A stretch of 64,000 bases of DNA from Orobanche coerulescens (Eukaryota; Streptophyta; Magnoliopsida; Lamiales; Orobanchaceae): NCBI GenBank assembly GCA_033398695.1, contig CM065801.1, positions 51,284,358-51,348,357 of the forward strand, read 5' to 3'. Of the stretch, positions 43,557 through 55,580 are shown in pieces. The notes under the pieces are model-generated. The model ran no database searches. It saw nothing but the letters and a program-made list of their open reading frames with translations, and was not told the origin of the DNA. Each line of letters opens with the position of its first letter. Within the stretch, counting starts at the first letter, position 1. The position numbers and the translations under genes were made by a program.

Positions 43557-44411
43557 TGTTAGGATAAACATTCCTGTTTTGATAATATCCAAATGTACAA
43601 CAAAGAAATCTTAAGAAGTCAAGATATCGCTAAGTATGGAAGCTGTTAGGAATCTCCGTACAGCCCATCCATATAGCAAGAGATCTTCTACAGAGTACAA
43701 TCCATGTACGTTGGATACAGCAATCTAACTGTAGGTATTTTAGTTAGGAAAAGTAAAACACAATCCAACAGGACTGGAGAAATAGATTTAAGCTGTTGTG
43801 AGATAAACATTATTTATTCATAAATTATTTACAGTTAAAGCAGCATTTATTGCTGATAGGACAATATTAATGCAGCCGGAGAGAGACAAGTATGAACGCG
43901 CTGAAGAGCATTTAATGCGAAGTCAAAAAGAATGTCTGAAGCATTAAATGCGAGCTGCCTTTAATTCAAACATTCAGCAGCCGCCAATCAGAGACGTCAA
44001 CATCTCACCAACTAGGTGACAGCTACATTTATAGTGGATCTATTTCCAAGGTTATAAATAATCCCAAGCAAGAGGACATTGCTCACCCAAGATTATTCAC
44101 TCTCACACATACATCTGACAAGATTTCTCTGACAATCTAGCTATTAAAGAGTAGTATATTTTGTGAGCATACAACAGTATTCAAGAAAAAGAATATACTA
44201 ATTCCTCAAACGCAAATAGCACAGCATACAACGAACGCTCGTAAAAGATATAGATGTTGTTTGGAATCATTGTACCACCTTTCACCATTGAGATCCACAT
44301 GTGGACTAAATTCGTTGCGTATTCCAACATATGTGGGAAGAATAACATTGAAAACGAAGCTTCGATCTATGTGAGAACAAGCGAGTCGAAAGAGCTTGAA
44401 GCCAACATGTG

Positions 44412-44416
44412 TGAAC
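44412..44416 (+). other. Target duplication of RLG-E, left copy
   Basis: TGAAC, repeated exactly at 52595-52599. Confidence 0.9.
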
Positions 44417-44931
44417 TATAATATCCGCAATTTTCAATTTTTGGTAATTATCTTTTTCTGGTGGGAGTCTATCTTAATGACTCGTTTGTGACTGTTTCAT
44501 CATTCTGAGAATGATTAATTCTGCACGTTTTATCATTCGAGCTTGTTTCGGGCTTGTTTTAATCAATTCCGCGTTTAATGTCATTTTGTCGCTTTTGGGT
44601 TCAATTCTCGTAATCATTGTTCGGAACCACCGTTTAGGGGTTCCCACAAATCCATTTCATGTTATTATGGATGTTGTGAACTTTTATTGGTGTTTCGATC
44701 GAGTATCATTTTGGGTCATTCCGTAATATTCCAAAGTTTTGAGTTCTATTACGTTTATTCTCTTTCCGGGTCGTTTGATGTTACCGTCATGTTAGGACCG
44801 ACTGTTTTGATGCGAAGTCACTAAACGAGGATTCGTGGTTATTCATCCAGGCCTCTGAATGGTCGGGACTATATGTCGTTCAAGTGTATCATGTTCGTGG
44901 GTTTTATTTCGGCACTTTTAGGCTCAAATAG

Positions 44932-45130
44932 TGTGTGCCGCGGCACAAGGAAATGTCTGCCGTGGCACAAGTAAATGTGTGCCGCGGCACACCCCTTTCA
45001 AGGTTCGAGCTGGGCGCGTCTGTCCCGTGCGCCGAGGCACACCATGTTCTGTGCCACAGCACGGCCTGAAGGCCTGCTCATGAATTTTAGCCGCGGGTCG
45101 CGGCACACTCGGTCTGCACTGAGGCACGCG
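44932..45130 (+). repeat. TGTGCCGCGGCACA palindrome cluster, RLG-E 5' LTR
   Basis: Two perfect 14-mers (44933, 44971) and about five decayed copies (CTGCCGTGGCACA, GCGCCGAGGCACA, GTGCCACAGCAC and others) in 200 bp. Confidence 0.85.
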
Positions 45131-46696
45131 AGTCAGCGGGACTTTTTATCAGCAGGATTTGGAGAGGATTTCATTTCATCTCCTTTCTTCTTCCTTCTCT
45201 CTGTGGGCGATTTCCTTTGGGCGATTTTTTGGGCGATTTGGACATACTTCAATCTTAGAGATATCATCTTCCTCGAGTTCATGGTGTAGATTAACAACAC
45301 CAATTTTTGTTCTTCGTCATTAATCCGATGTATTATTCTAGAACCCTATTTAGGGAATTTTTGGGGGTTCTTCTTGTTTTCGAAGTTCTAGTCCAAAATT
45401 GATGATTCGATTAAGTGATTCTCATTGTTTTGATTGTAATATATGTTTTATAATCTCGTTTGTCGATTTCTTTTCATCCGGAGCATGATTTCGGATCTCT
45501 TGAGAAACCCCTTTGATCCTTGTCGTTATTATTATCGATTTGGGCTTCGAGGAGTATTGTTAATTCATTGTGATGTTGTTCTCGTAGTCTCGGGGCTGTC
45601 TCTTTGTTCGTCGGAATTAGAGGTTTAGGGGTTGCTCGTTCGCGTCCATTCATCATCTCGTTTCGATCGTGGTTTTGAGGCAAGTATTTTTCTTATACGA
45701 TTTGTGTCCTGCAAATAGAGTCTACATGTTGGATTTATGATGGTTGGTTTACCCTCGTGAATATGATTCATGTGAATTGATTATGATTTGATTATTTTGA
45801 ACGTCGAGGGCTTTAATGATATCCCTGCCTATTTAATGTTGTGGAATCGTGTATTCCATGTTAATTGTGTTGTTGTATTGTGATTGATTGTTCTTGAGGG
45901 TGGTATTGTGATGAGTATGATAATTGTGTTGGGTAAGTAGCCATTTATAGCAAGTATTCTTAATGAACATACATTCTTAGCATGTTAGTATTGCATGAGT
46001 AACATGTGTGTGTATGCTCACTACGTGTTAGATCCGATGGGGTCTCGGTAGCGGTCCACAGAGGTATGGGTCGACGAGCTTGGCTTTTAACCACTACGGG
46101 TTAGATACGACGGTGTCTCGGTAGGGGTCCATAGAGGCGTGGATCGACCGTTAATTGTGGTGCATTTTTATAAATGTGTTTTGGGTTATGGCGTTTCCGG
46201 AAATGAGTATTTTAAGCGGTGATTTCATGATTGCATGCATTGACTAAATGTGTAAGAGGTAAGTTGTTCATTTGGCCTACTTGGCTAGAATGGCACTAGA
46301 ATATTTGTCATATGTGTTTAGTCCTTTAGTTGTGGGGTTTTGATGTTGGAAAACGGACCTTGCTATTGTTCTTGTGTACTGTGATTTGATGAGAAATGGG
46401 TTGAGATCCCAATGGTTTTGTAAAGGTCGTTTTACGGAAAGTGATTTTGGGCCGAGACCCATTCGTCTTGAAATGTTCTTTTTTTCAACTAGGGACTTGA
46501 GGTCCAACAAGGTTTCTACTTTTAAAATCCCCGAGGTGAGGAATTTATTTTCAAATACTTCATTGATTGCTTTCTAATAATAAAACCTCTCATGAAGGCT
46601 TTGGTAGTTAATTGTCATATCCCATTCGTGATTTCTATTTGTTTGTTACATTTCGTATGATTATGTACTTCCACTAGCAAAATAGTGGGATTTTGC

Positions 46697-46740
46697 TAAC
46701 CCCCGAGTAATTGGGGGTGGATGTCTATTTTGCATTCAGG
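46697..46740 (+). other. Conserved LTR hairpin block, RLG-E 5' LTR
   Basis: GCTAACCCCCGAGTAATTGGGGGTGGATG, followed by TTGCATTCAGGTTTTGG. The same block is at 52209-52256 and, inverted, at 9835-9870. Confidence 0.65.
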
Positions 46741-47038
46741 TTTTGGGGAGCATAACACAGGATTGGCACGAAGGATGATGAATGATGATCGATACTAATC
46801 ACGTGAGAATCCGTATGATGTTGTTTCAGTCTAGTTGTAGTTTTATTTCCGCTGCAGTATTCTCCCGTTGCACTGGAGTGTTTTATTTTGACCCCCTCTG
46901 TGTGGGCATGTATTGGGATTTATTTGTACGTATTGATTGAAAGACCAAATTGGTCTACTGAGTCCTTTTTTTTAGCCTTAAAGGCGATGTTGAGATGTTT
47001 AATTATGTTACTAGCCTGGTAGATCCTCTAGAGAAGAG

Positions 47039-49944
47039 TAAACCTAGGCTGTCGGGTTGAGTCGTGTATCGTTCGTTCGTGTTTGCCCGGTCTTCTCAGA
47101 TTGAGTCGTTTCGCAACGCGTCGTCTGAGTCCGTTGGTCGTGATTAGTATCGTGGGGCGATCATCATCTTCGTGCGACTTGTGGATGTAAGTCTCCCTTC
47201 TTTGTATTGTGCCTCGTGTGACACGAGCTACTTGTATGATTGTTTGTTAAGTGATGGAATCCTTATGTAGATTTCAATTTCGTGATATGTATTTATTTTA
47301 CTCTCATATTTTGTTTATATGAGGAGTGGTGTCGCTGCTAATGTATTTGTGAATGTTGATTTTGTCCACTTTTAATGATTTTCAAAATGATTTACTCATT
47401 TTGCATGTATTCTTGTGAAACCTTTGCACTTAATATGGAATGGGAATGTCTATGTGTATGATTCGCTCACTCCGGGAGGGTCCGACGAGGCCTCGGGAGA
47501 ATCCGTGATTTCACTTCGGATTCACGAGCTTGTTCGCTAGACAGTTCGGGAGGGTCCTTAGAGGCCTCGAATGTGACCAGTGGCCTCACCCCGGTCCTAG
47601 GCGATGCATGTGCATGATTTATATTTATGGCCAGTCCGGGAGGGTCCATAGAGGCCTCGGATGGGATCAGTGGTTTCGCCCCGATCCTAGGCGGTTTTCA
47701 ACTATGATATTTGACTGTTTGTTTTCTGGGAAAGACATGTCTTATTTTGAACTTAAACGATTTGATGCATGCACTATGAGATGTATAAGCAAATGTCGAT
47801 ACATGTGAGTTTTGGGCATTCTGGCCAAATGGATTTTTTTTAAGTCTTAAGTGTCTCGGAGAATATACTTCGAGGCGTACTTTTAAAAATGGATTATATT
47901 TTCAAGGCGTCTACTAGCACAACTATATGTTTCAAAATTCTTCTACCTTGAGGACCAAAGTATTTTGAGATATTCTCAGTAATTTAGAAATGCTTTTGCT
48001 TAGAACCGAAGGTCGAATATTTCTAAAAGTTTTTACCAAAAGAAAGATGCTCTCATTTTTGTCAAATGCAAGACGGTTTTTCAAAGTCTCGATGACGCTG
48101 TTTGTATTACTTTTTCGAAATGTGATACTTAAGATCAATTGGTGTTTCTAAATTATTTTCAAAAAGGTGGTTTTCGTTTTTAAAACCTATCATTTCCTGC
48201 TTGTGGTCAGAGAATGTGTGTATGATGTTAGCATTGTCGTTAGGGTGTTAGCCCTCCGAGTTGTGATTGAATTGGTGGTGTGAGCATTGAGTCATTCGCC
48301 ACGCATTCATTGTGTTATATCCTCTGTGAAAGGTGTGATGTTGGTACTAAATATTGTCGTTTCGTGGTGATTTGCGTGTGTTGGGGCTTGGGTTTGTACG
48401 ATTATGTACATATATGAATGTTTCATGATGTTTTGTAATTATGTGCTGGTTATCGCTCGGGCCATTGAAATCGCCGAATGGATGTCGTCGTTGCTATGAT
48501 TTGGTGTATGTGTGTCGCCTCAGGATGGTAATCACTATATGTGATTCGTTTACGACTGCAAGTTCCGTTTATTGCAGTGGTAGTTTTTGTATTCGTGCAA
48601 TTACCCGGAGTGGATATTTTGTCGTGTTACTGATTGTTGCCTTACGTTAATATGTTGTGCTGAGTTGGTATCTCAGGTATGTTGTTTTGCGATGTTATGC
48701 TCCATTTCACCTAGCAGTTGTATATTCGGTATGCCGAGGTGCTTCATCTGTAATGTGTCAGGGCATGTACGTGCAAATTGTCCTTCCCCGCCAGTAGCGG
48801 GTTACAAGTGTGGACTCGAGGGACATAAAATCCAGTTTTGCGAGTTGGTTATCGAGTCTTCCTGATACGAGCTTCAGCACAGATATTAGGATCGGCTTTG
48901 AGAGGCCCTTGAAAGATGTATTTGTCGGTTACTTGTTGTGTTGTCACCTTGCTTCCGTTGTTGTGAGTCTCGGGGACGACACTTCTTTTAAAAGAGGCTG
49001 AACGTAATACTCGTATTATTTTTGACTTCTGCATTTTTTTTTTCTTTCTCAATTCTATCGACTCGCTCGTGTTCGTTGATACTTTCTGAACTTGTTCTGT
49101 ATTCCGGTTTTTATCGTTCGAATGAGTTCTGATATTATTTCGGATCAATCTGTTTATCATTGTGACTTTTCCGAGTTTGGTTCGATTCTTGTGAACCTTG
49201 TTCGAAATTAACGTCTTTCGAATCTACAAGTTCTTTTAATGTCTTTAGTTGAAGTGTGAACTTAGGAGTCGTTGTTCGACCGTTGTTATTTGATTGTTGT
49301 TATTCGACCATTTTTGTTCGATCATTGTTGTTCCATCGTTGTTGTCCGATCATTGATGTTCGATCGTGGTTTTCCGATTGTTGTTGCCTGATCTCGTACC
49401 GCGAAGAATTGTCATTCACCGTTAGTCAGCTGTTTCGATTGTGGTCAATTGGGACATCGAGCCGTGCATTGCGAGACGGTAGCTGAGAGGTTTGGGGATC
49501 GAGTTTGGGGATCGAGTTTGCGTCTCTGATCCGAAAGGACACAGAGATGCCTAGTGTGGTTTTTGAGAATTTCGGCGTGGTCGGAGTTCTTCGTGGTTAC
49601 CCTCGCGGATCGTTGTGGGTTTATTTTCTATTTTTCGTCTATACGTGTTTTCTTGCAATAGGTGCCTTTTGTTTCTTGATAGTTCGGATAATTTTTTTGA
49701 TTGTGCTATCTGTTTGGTGATACTTGATACTTGTTGGTTTTATTTTGTCTTTGCTTGTGACATTGTGATGATTGTCGTTGAGCATGGTTTCACGTCGTAT
49801 GTTCCTTTGTGTTCTTGTAACGTTTCACCGTTGGGCGTGAGTTATTCGGTTTCTGTGTATCTCGTTGAGATGTTCCTGGCGGGATATTGCTCCTCCCTAC
49901 TTATTTTAAGTTTCGGGACAAAACTTCTTTTAAGGAGGGTAGTA
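47039..49944 (+). other. Internal region of RLG-E
   Basis: No RT, integrase, protease or RNase H motif. Contains GGGAGGGTCC-AGAGGCCTCG tandem repeats at 47473-47695, a nucleocapsid remnant at 48723-48865 and a GTTCGATC/GTTGTTCGACC repeat stretch at 49265-49385. The last bases, TTTCGGGACAAAACTTCTTT (49911-49930) and AAGGAGGGTAGTA, are the purine-tract region. Confidence 0.75.
48738..48865 (+). pseudogene. gag: Nucleocapsid zinc-knuckle remnant of gag in RLG-E
   Basis: MPRCFICNVSGHVRANCPSP contains a complete CX2CX4HX4C knuckle. A second, YKCGLEGHKIQFCE, has lost its first Cys (Tyr). Paired CCHC knuckles are the Gag nucleocapsid signature. The surrounding frame has no capsid domain and stops at 48863. 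A second, weaker CCHC-like stretch lies near 49425 (VSCFDCGQLGHRAVHCETV in one plus frame). Confidence 0.72.
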
Positions 49945-52594
49945 TGTAATATCCGCAATTTTCGATTTTCGGTAATTTTCTTTTTCTGGCGGGAGTCCAT
50001 CTTAGCAACTCGCTTGTGACTGTTTCGTCATTTTTAGAATGATTATTTCTGCACTTTTTATCATTCGAGCTTGTTTCGGACTTGTTTTAATCAATTCTGT
50101 GTTTAATGTCATTTTTGTCGCTTTTAGGTTCAATTCTATGTAATCATTGTTCGGAACCGCCGTTTAGGGGTTCCCACAAATCCATTTCATGTTATTATGG
50201 ATGTTGTGAACTTTTATTGATGTTTCGATCGAGTATCGTGTTGGGTCATTCCGTAATATTCCAAAGTTTTAATTTCTATTATGTTTATGCTCTTTCCGGG
50301 TCGTTTGATGATACCGTCGTGTTAGGACTGACTGGTTTGACGCGAAGTCACTAAACGAGGATTCGTGGTTGTTCATCCAGGCCTTTGAATGGTCGTGACT
50401 ATACATCGTTCAAGTGTATCATGTTCGTGGGTTCTATTTCGTCACTTTTAGGCTCAAACAGTGTGTGCCGCGGCACAAGGGAATGTGTGCCGCGGCACAA
50501 CCCTTTCAAGGTTCGAGCTGGGCGCGTCTGTCCTGTGCGCCGCGGCACACCATATTCTGTGCCGCGTCAAGGCCTGATGGCCTGATCATGAATTTTAACC
50601 GCGGGCCACGGCACACTCGGTCTGTGCCGAGGCATGCGAGTCAGCGGGCCTTTTATCAGCGGGATTTGGAGAGAATTTCATTCCCTCTCCTTTCTTCTTC
50701 CTTCTCTCCATGGGCGATTTCTTTTGGGAGATTTTTTGGGTGATTTGGACATCTTCAATCTTAGAGATATCATCTTCCTCGAGTTCATGGTGTAGATTAA
50801 CAACACCAATTTTTGTTCTTCGTCATTAATCTGAGGTATTATTCTAGAACCCTATTTACGGAATTTTTGGGGGTTCTTCTTGTTTTCGAAATTCTAATCC
50901 GAAATTGATGATTTGTTTAAGTGATTCTCGTTGTTTTGATTGTGATATATGGATTACAATCTCGTTTGTCGACTCTTTTCATCTGGAGCATGATTTCGGA
51001 TCTCTTGAGAAACCCCTTTGATCCTTGTTGTTATTATTGTCGAGTTGGGCTTCGAGGAGTATTGTTAATTCTTTGTGATGTTGTTCTCGTAGTCTCGGGG
51101 CTCTCTCTTTGATCGTCAAAATTGGAGGTTTAGTGTTTGCTCATTCGCATCCATTCATCATCTCGTTTCGATCGTGGTTTCGAGGCAAGTATTTTTCTTA
51201 TACGATTTGTGTCCTGCAAATAGAGTCTACATGTTGGATTTACGATAGTTGGTTTACCCTCGTGAATTTGATTCATGTGAATTGGTTATGATTTGATTAT
51301 TTTGAACGTCAAGGGCTTTAATGATATTCCTGCTTGTTTAATGTTGTGGAATCGTGTATTCTGTGTTAATTGTGTTGTTGTGTTGTGATTAATTGTTCTT
51401 GAGGGTGGTATTGTGATGAGCATGATAATTGTGTCGGGTAAGTGGCCATTTCTAACAAGTATTCTTCATGAACTTACATTCTTAGCATATTAGTATTGCA
51501 TGAGTAACGTGTGTGTGTGTGTGTATGCTCACTATGGGTTAATTCCGCCAGGGACTCGGTAGGGGTCCACAGAGGCGTGGATCGACGAGCTTGGCTTTTA
51601 ACCACTACGGGTTAGATCCGACGGGGTTTCGGTAGGGGTCCACAGAGACATGGATCGACGGTTAATTGTGGTGCATTTTTATAAATGTGTTTTGGGTTAT
51701 GGCATTTCTGGAAACGAGTGTTTTTGAACGGTGATTTCATGATTGCATGCATTGACTAAATGTGTAAGAGGTAAGTTGTTCATTTGGCCTACTTGGATAG
51801 GATGGCACTAGAATATTTGTCGTATGTGTTTAGTCCTTTAGTTGTGGGTTTTGATGTTGGAAAACGGACCTTGCTATTGTTCTCGTGTACTGTGAGTTGA
51901 TGAGAATTGGGTTAAGATCCCAACGGTTTTGTAAAGGTCGTTTTACGGAAAGTGATTTTGGGCCGAGACCCATTCGTCATGAAATGTTCTTCTTTTTTCA
52001 ACTAGGGACTTGAGGTCCAACAAGGTTTCTACTTTTAAAATCCCCGAGGTGAGGAATTTATTTTCAAATACTTCATTGATTGCTTTCTAATTAATAAAAC
52101 CTCTCATGAAGGCTTTGGTAGTTAATTGTCATATCCCATTCGTGATTTCTATTTGTTTGTTACATTTCGTATGATTATGTACTTGCACTAGCAAAATAGT
52201 GGGATTTTGCTAACCCCCGAGTAATTGGGGGGTGGATGTCTATTTTGCATTCAGGTTTTGGGGAGCATAACACAGGATTGGCACGAAGGATGATGAATGA
52301 TGATCGATACTAATCACGTGAGAATTCGTATGATGTTGTTTCGGTCTATTTGTAGTTTTATTTTCGCTGCAGTATTCTCCCGTTACACGGGAGTGTTTTA
52401 TTCTGACCCCCCCTGTGTGGGCATGTATTAGGATTTATTTGTACGTATTGATTGAAAGATCAAATCGATCTACTGAGTCTTTTTTTTAGCGTTAAAGGCG
52501 ATGTTGAGATGTTTAATTGTGTTACCAGCCTGGTAGATCCTCGAGAGAAGGGTTTACGGCATGTAATATCCCTGAGTGGATTAGGGGTGTTACA
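49945..52594 (+). repeat. 3' LTR of RLG-E (2650 bp)
   Basis: Starts TGTAATATCCGC and ends GGGGTGTTACA; followed by TGAAC. It retains the terminal GTAATATCCCTGAGTGGATT segment missing from the 5' LTR. Confidence 0.93.
50461..50640 (+). repeat. TGTGCCGCGGCACA palindrome cluster, RLG-E 3' LTR
   Basis: Perfect copies at about 50463 and 50485 plus decayed ones (GCGCCGCGGCACA at 50537, GTGCCGCGTC, GGCCACGGCACA). It has one copy fewer than the 5' LTR: CTGCCGTGGCACAAGTAAATG is missing. Confidence 0.85.
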
Positions 52595-52599
52595 TGAAC
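52595..52599 (+). other. Target duplication of RLG-E, right copy
   Basis: TGAAC, identical to 44412-44416. Confidence 0.9.
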
Positions 52600-52972
52600 T
52601 GCCAAAGCTACAGTCCCTGTATCAATCTATGTGAATGATACAGAGACACTTTAATTAAAGTCACGTAGTTGTATACGTATTAACTTTAATAATGCTTTAC
52701 TCTTATGTGGAGGACCAGTAGGCGTAGAGGGGTTTACCTCGAACCACTTAAATCTGTGTAATTTACTTTTCGTCCGTACTATTTTGATATAACTGTGATT
52801 TATTAGTAACATTGTAAAAACCCTATACGCATCATGCAAACAGGAGAATACCCAGTTGCTGTATTTACAGCAACTCACTATCAAACTTCCACTATGTAAT
52901 TAACTTTGAAACTCGTACAGATTAATGTATTTTTACCTTCGAAGTTGTTTACTGTATACTCTATGGTCAACA

Positions 52973-53393
52973 GAGTCTTTTCAGATTTCTTGATGAATTT
53001 CCTAAACTTATAAATGAGCAAGGCCATTTCGTCTTGTGACAGGATATCATCATCGCTGTCATTTGCTTTGGATGTGCTGGGGGCAGAACCAAGTCTCCTG
53101 TCAGATATAGCTGACAGTGATGTAGTCTTTGCGGGAGATTCTTTAGCTTTCTCTCTCCTATCAATATCATACTCAAAAGATTTGAGGTCAGAGAAAAGAT
53201 CAAAAGTAGATATATTATTTAAGTTATAGGACACACGCATAATTGTGGTCTTAATGTCCAATAGGGAAGGGTGTGATCTAAATATTTTCAATTTTTTCTC
53301 CTTTGGGGTATAAACTTTACCCAATGCTTCAAGTTCACCGACAATACCGATAAATCTGAGGTCAAGATCTTTAAGCGTTTCAGTTGTTTTCAT
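52973..53393 (-). CDS. gag: Copia Gag core of RLC-F, truncated by RLC-B
   Basis: LDLRFIGIVGELEALGKVYT, KKLKIFRSHPSLLDIKT, FDLFSDLKSFEYDIDRREKA and DILSQDEMALLIYKFRKFIK correspond residue by residue to the RLC-A Gag at 14452-15147, including the Ser/Asp-rich segment that precedes the zinc knuckle. The insertion of RLC-B after KKSEK removes the knuckle. The open frame continues about 30 codons into the RLC-B LTR to 52881; those residues are not Gag. The Met at 53393 is internal: Gag continues upstream with a break near 53400-53440. Confidence 0.87.
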
Positions 53394-53639
53394 TTCAAAA
53401 GATTCGAACTGTTGAGTGAGTTTTGAAATTTTATTTTGTTTTCAGAGCTCAGTTTCCTCAAAAATTAACTTGAGTTTTTCCAAGATTTCTTTAGTTGTCT
53501 TGTAGATCTTTACTTTGGAGAATATACCTTTGTCAAGAGTGACAAATAGCACATTCTTTGCGACGTTGTCTATATTCGCATGCTTGCGATCATCTGTCGT
53601 CCATTGATCCCTGTCCTTCTCAAATATTTCTGCATGAGG

Positions 53640-53861
53640 TTACCCTTCTATCCTGGCAGCTGGGTTTACCTTCATAATTTTTATAGCTCCTTCATGTACG
53701 ACAAAGATCATTTCTGCGTGCATGGCGGCAAGATGGGCTTCCATCCTGATTCTCCAGTCATCAAATATGTTAACAGAAAACATGGGTACCTTGTCGATCA
53801 TAGATGTATCCATGATGAAAATAGGATGAATAAAGTATAAACACACATATGGGGTTTTCAA
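53640..53861 (-). CDS. gag: Copia Gag N-terminus of RLC-F
   Basis: The native start is probably the Met at 53813 (MDTSMIDKVPMFSVNIFDDW), matching MDTSMINKV of RLC-A; the Met at 53861 lies in leader sequence. It continues RIRMEAHLAAMHAEMIFVVH and VNPAARIEG, then stops (TAA) at 53640. Between 53440 and 53640 the Gag sequence (WDQ, HANIDNVAKN, LSKVKIYKTT) is readable only in shifted frames. Confidence 0.8.
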   Translation of the reverse strand: MKTPYVCLYFIHPIFIMDTSMIDKVPMFSVNIFDDWRIRMEAHLAAMHAEMIFVVHEGAIKIMKVNPAARIEG

Positions 53862-55180
53862 AAGCTGGTTGTAATAGCAGAAGACTTAGTTTACGTAGCG
53901 GAAGACTTAGTTACAGTTGTTGTAAATGCAGCAACTCGTTGGTCGCTGTTAGTCTGGTGCTTACAGGGTTTTTAGAGTTCAAGTATACTAAAATCACAGA
54001 CTGTATGAAAACGGTAAATGCAAATAATAAGGAACACATAGTTTAAAGTGGTTCTAGGAAAATCCCTCTACGTCCACTGGTCCCCACATAGGAGTAAAAT
54101 ATTTATTAAAATCAAGACGTACACAACTAGATAATTTAAATCAAACCTGTCCTTGTATCGTTCACACAGATTGATACAATGACTGTAGCTTTAACCATTC
54201 ATACAGATTGTCTGTAGCCTTCTTGACCTGCTTCTTCTCACATAGGTTGAAGCTTTATCCTGAACTCTATTTGTTCTACACAGGTCGGAATAGCTTTACT
54301 TAGTCCACACAGGGCTAAGTGACTCAACAGTAAAGATAAGTTTATCACAGGATCGAACAGCAGTTGTAGGCTTGATGAGCTTTGGCTATAGATGTATTGT
54401 TCGTGTTGAGAACATTATATATTTCTTCTTCTTCAGATGTCGCTGTATGCTGGAAGAAATATACTGCTCTTGTAAGCTTGATATTCATATCTTGATATAT
54501 TGTTGAATATCTTTCGTTTGTGAAGTTTGTTGTGAGTTTAGTATATATCTCTTCAGATAGATATTTGAATGTCTGTTGCTTGGGCTATTTATAACTTTGG
54601 AAATATATCTGTTATAAATATAGTCTTGGCCGATTGATGAGATAGAGTCATTTTTTATTGGCTACTTTCAGAATGTTTGACTTCGAAGATGCTTGATCCG
54701 TATTATCTGCTCTTTTTGTCTGTAGATACTTTTCGACCATATTCAAATACTTATCCATTCAATATTTACATATTTCCTTTAAACCCGTGACTTGACTTCT
54801 CTGAATAAAGTAGATTCTCTCACAACGGTTTGAAGAAGTATGAATGCTGTATGATTTTGTGTTTTACTTTTCATAAGTAAAACACTTACAGCATATTTGA
54901 TGTAATAAAGCTTTGGTCTTTTGCTGTATGTTTGAAGTCGAGCTGTATGATAACTTCTGGGCAGCGCCGTATGAAGATTTTGACCTAATATTGTTGTTGG
55001 AAGCACTTATAAAAATCCTTTCTGTTGTAATATCCGGATTAATTATTAAGTATTTCATCTGTATTTGAACCCTGTATCATTCGGAATTGTGATCTCGATA
55101 ATTGAAGTGTGATATTTCTCATATTTATACCCTTGTACATGAGTATGGCAACATGTAAATTTTCCCATGCAAATACGTGA

Positions 55181-55561
55181 TAACGTACGTTAACAAGGAA
55201 GCCTAACGTACGTTATCAGTCTGAGTTAGCGTACGCTATGAATGTAGCATAGCGTGCGTTAACCAGCCAATAATTGAGTTGGGCGGCTAGCACATGCGCC
55301 AGCCGGACATGGGTCCGGATAAGATTCCCTCGGATGAACCTGGACACTTTTGAAGTCAACGGATATTAACGTACGCTAAGGTAAGGATGTAGCGTACGCT
55401 AATAGTATTAGTTACGTACGTAACGTGGTAAGTGTAGCGTACGTAATGAAGTTCAGAATGAGGACAGTTAACTATCAGTGACGATAGCATATGCTAAGGA
55501 CATCTGGGTAGCGTACGCTAAGAGGCTAACGTACGTTATGCATGAAGGCTAACGTACGTTA
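55181..55561 (+). repeat. Upstream palindrome array of RLG-G (TAGCGTACGCTA / TAACGTACGTTA)
   Basis: About 12 copies with core RCGTACGY, for example TAACGTACGTTA, TAGCGTACGCTA, TAGCATATGCTA. It ends 13 bp before the TATA box. Confidence 0.87.
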
Positions 55562-55573
55562 AGGATAGACAAT

Positions 55574-55580
55574 TATAAAT
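55574..55580 (+). promoter_or_regulatory. Probable TATA box of RLG-G
   Basis: AATTATAAATAAG directly after the array, about 550 bp into the LTR. The spacing to the array matches RLG-1. Confidence 0.6.

Larger units (their letters stand above)
44417..47038 (+). repeat. 5' LTR of RLG-E, 3' end deleted
   Basis: Starts TATAATATCCGC (TG to TA). Collinear with 49945-52594 until TAGATCCTCTAGAGAAGAG, where it jumps into internal sequence AAACCTAGGCTG. The missing part includes the LTR terminus GGGTGTTACA and the primer site, still present in RLG-2 at 9470-9530. Paired CTACGGGTTAGATCCGACGG repeats lie at 46020-46150. Confidence 0.9.
44417..52594 (+). mobile_element. RLG-E: non-autonomous gypsy-type LTR element (8178 bp)
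   Basis: LTRs 44417-47038 and 49945-52594, internal region of about 2.9 kb, perfect target duplication TGAAC. Same family as RLG-2. No pol; one nucleocapsid zinc knuckle remains. The 5' LTR has lost its last about 70 bp together with the primer site. Confidence 0.93.
16810..52972 (+). mobile_element. RLC-B: Sirevirus-like Ty1/copia element, split by RLC-A, RLG-C, RLG-D and RLG-E
   Basis: The plus-strand pieces read in order: pol RT/RNase H 16810-18318, spacer 18319-19089, ORF3 in three parts (19090-19623, 29657-30344, 41057-42948), 3' untranslated region to 43556, then the 3' LTR 43557-44416 plus 52600-52972. Removing RLG-C and RLG-E restores uninterrupted sequence with one copy of each 5-bp target site. 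Its 5' half lies beyond RLC-A, RLG-2 and RLG-1, left of the window. It is inserted in the gag of RLC-F. Confidence 0.85.
43557..52972 (+). repeat. 3' LTR of RLC-B, split by RLG-E (43557-44416 and 52600-52972)
   Basis: Starts TGTTAGGATAAACATTCCTG after the purine tract and ends ATGGTCAACA at 52972. Removing RLG-E and one target copy leaves about 1233 bp, the same as the RLC-A LTR (1250). A likely TATA box, GTTATAAATAAT, is at 44057-44068. GAGTC at 52973-52977 is the expected target-site copy in the RLC-F gag. Confidence 0.9.

Noticed and set aside
44930..45130. GC-rich TGTGCCGCGGCACA region read as a CpG island or gene promoter.
   Set aside because: It lies within an LTR with a near-identical copy at 50461; it belongs to the element, not to a host gene.
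48738..48865. CCHC zinc-finger ORF as a possible host gene.
   Set aside because: It is inside RLG-E, between its LTRs, and has a decayed counterpart in RLG-2; it is a Gag nucleocapsid relic.
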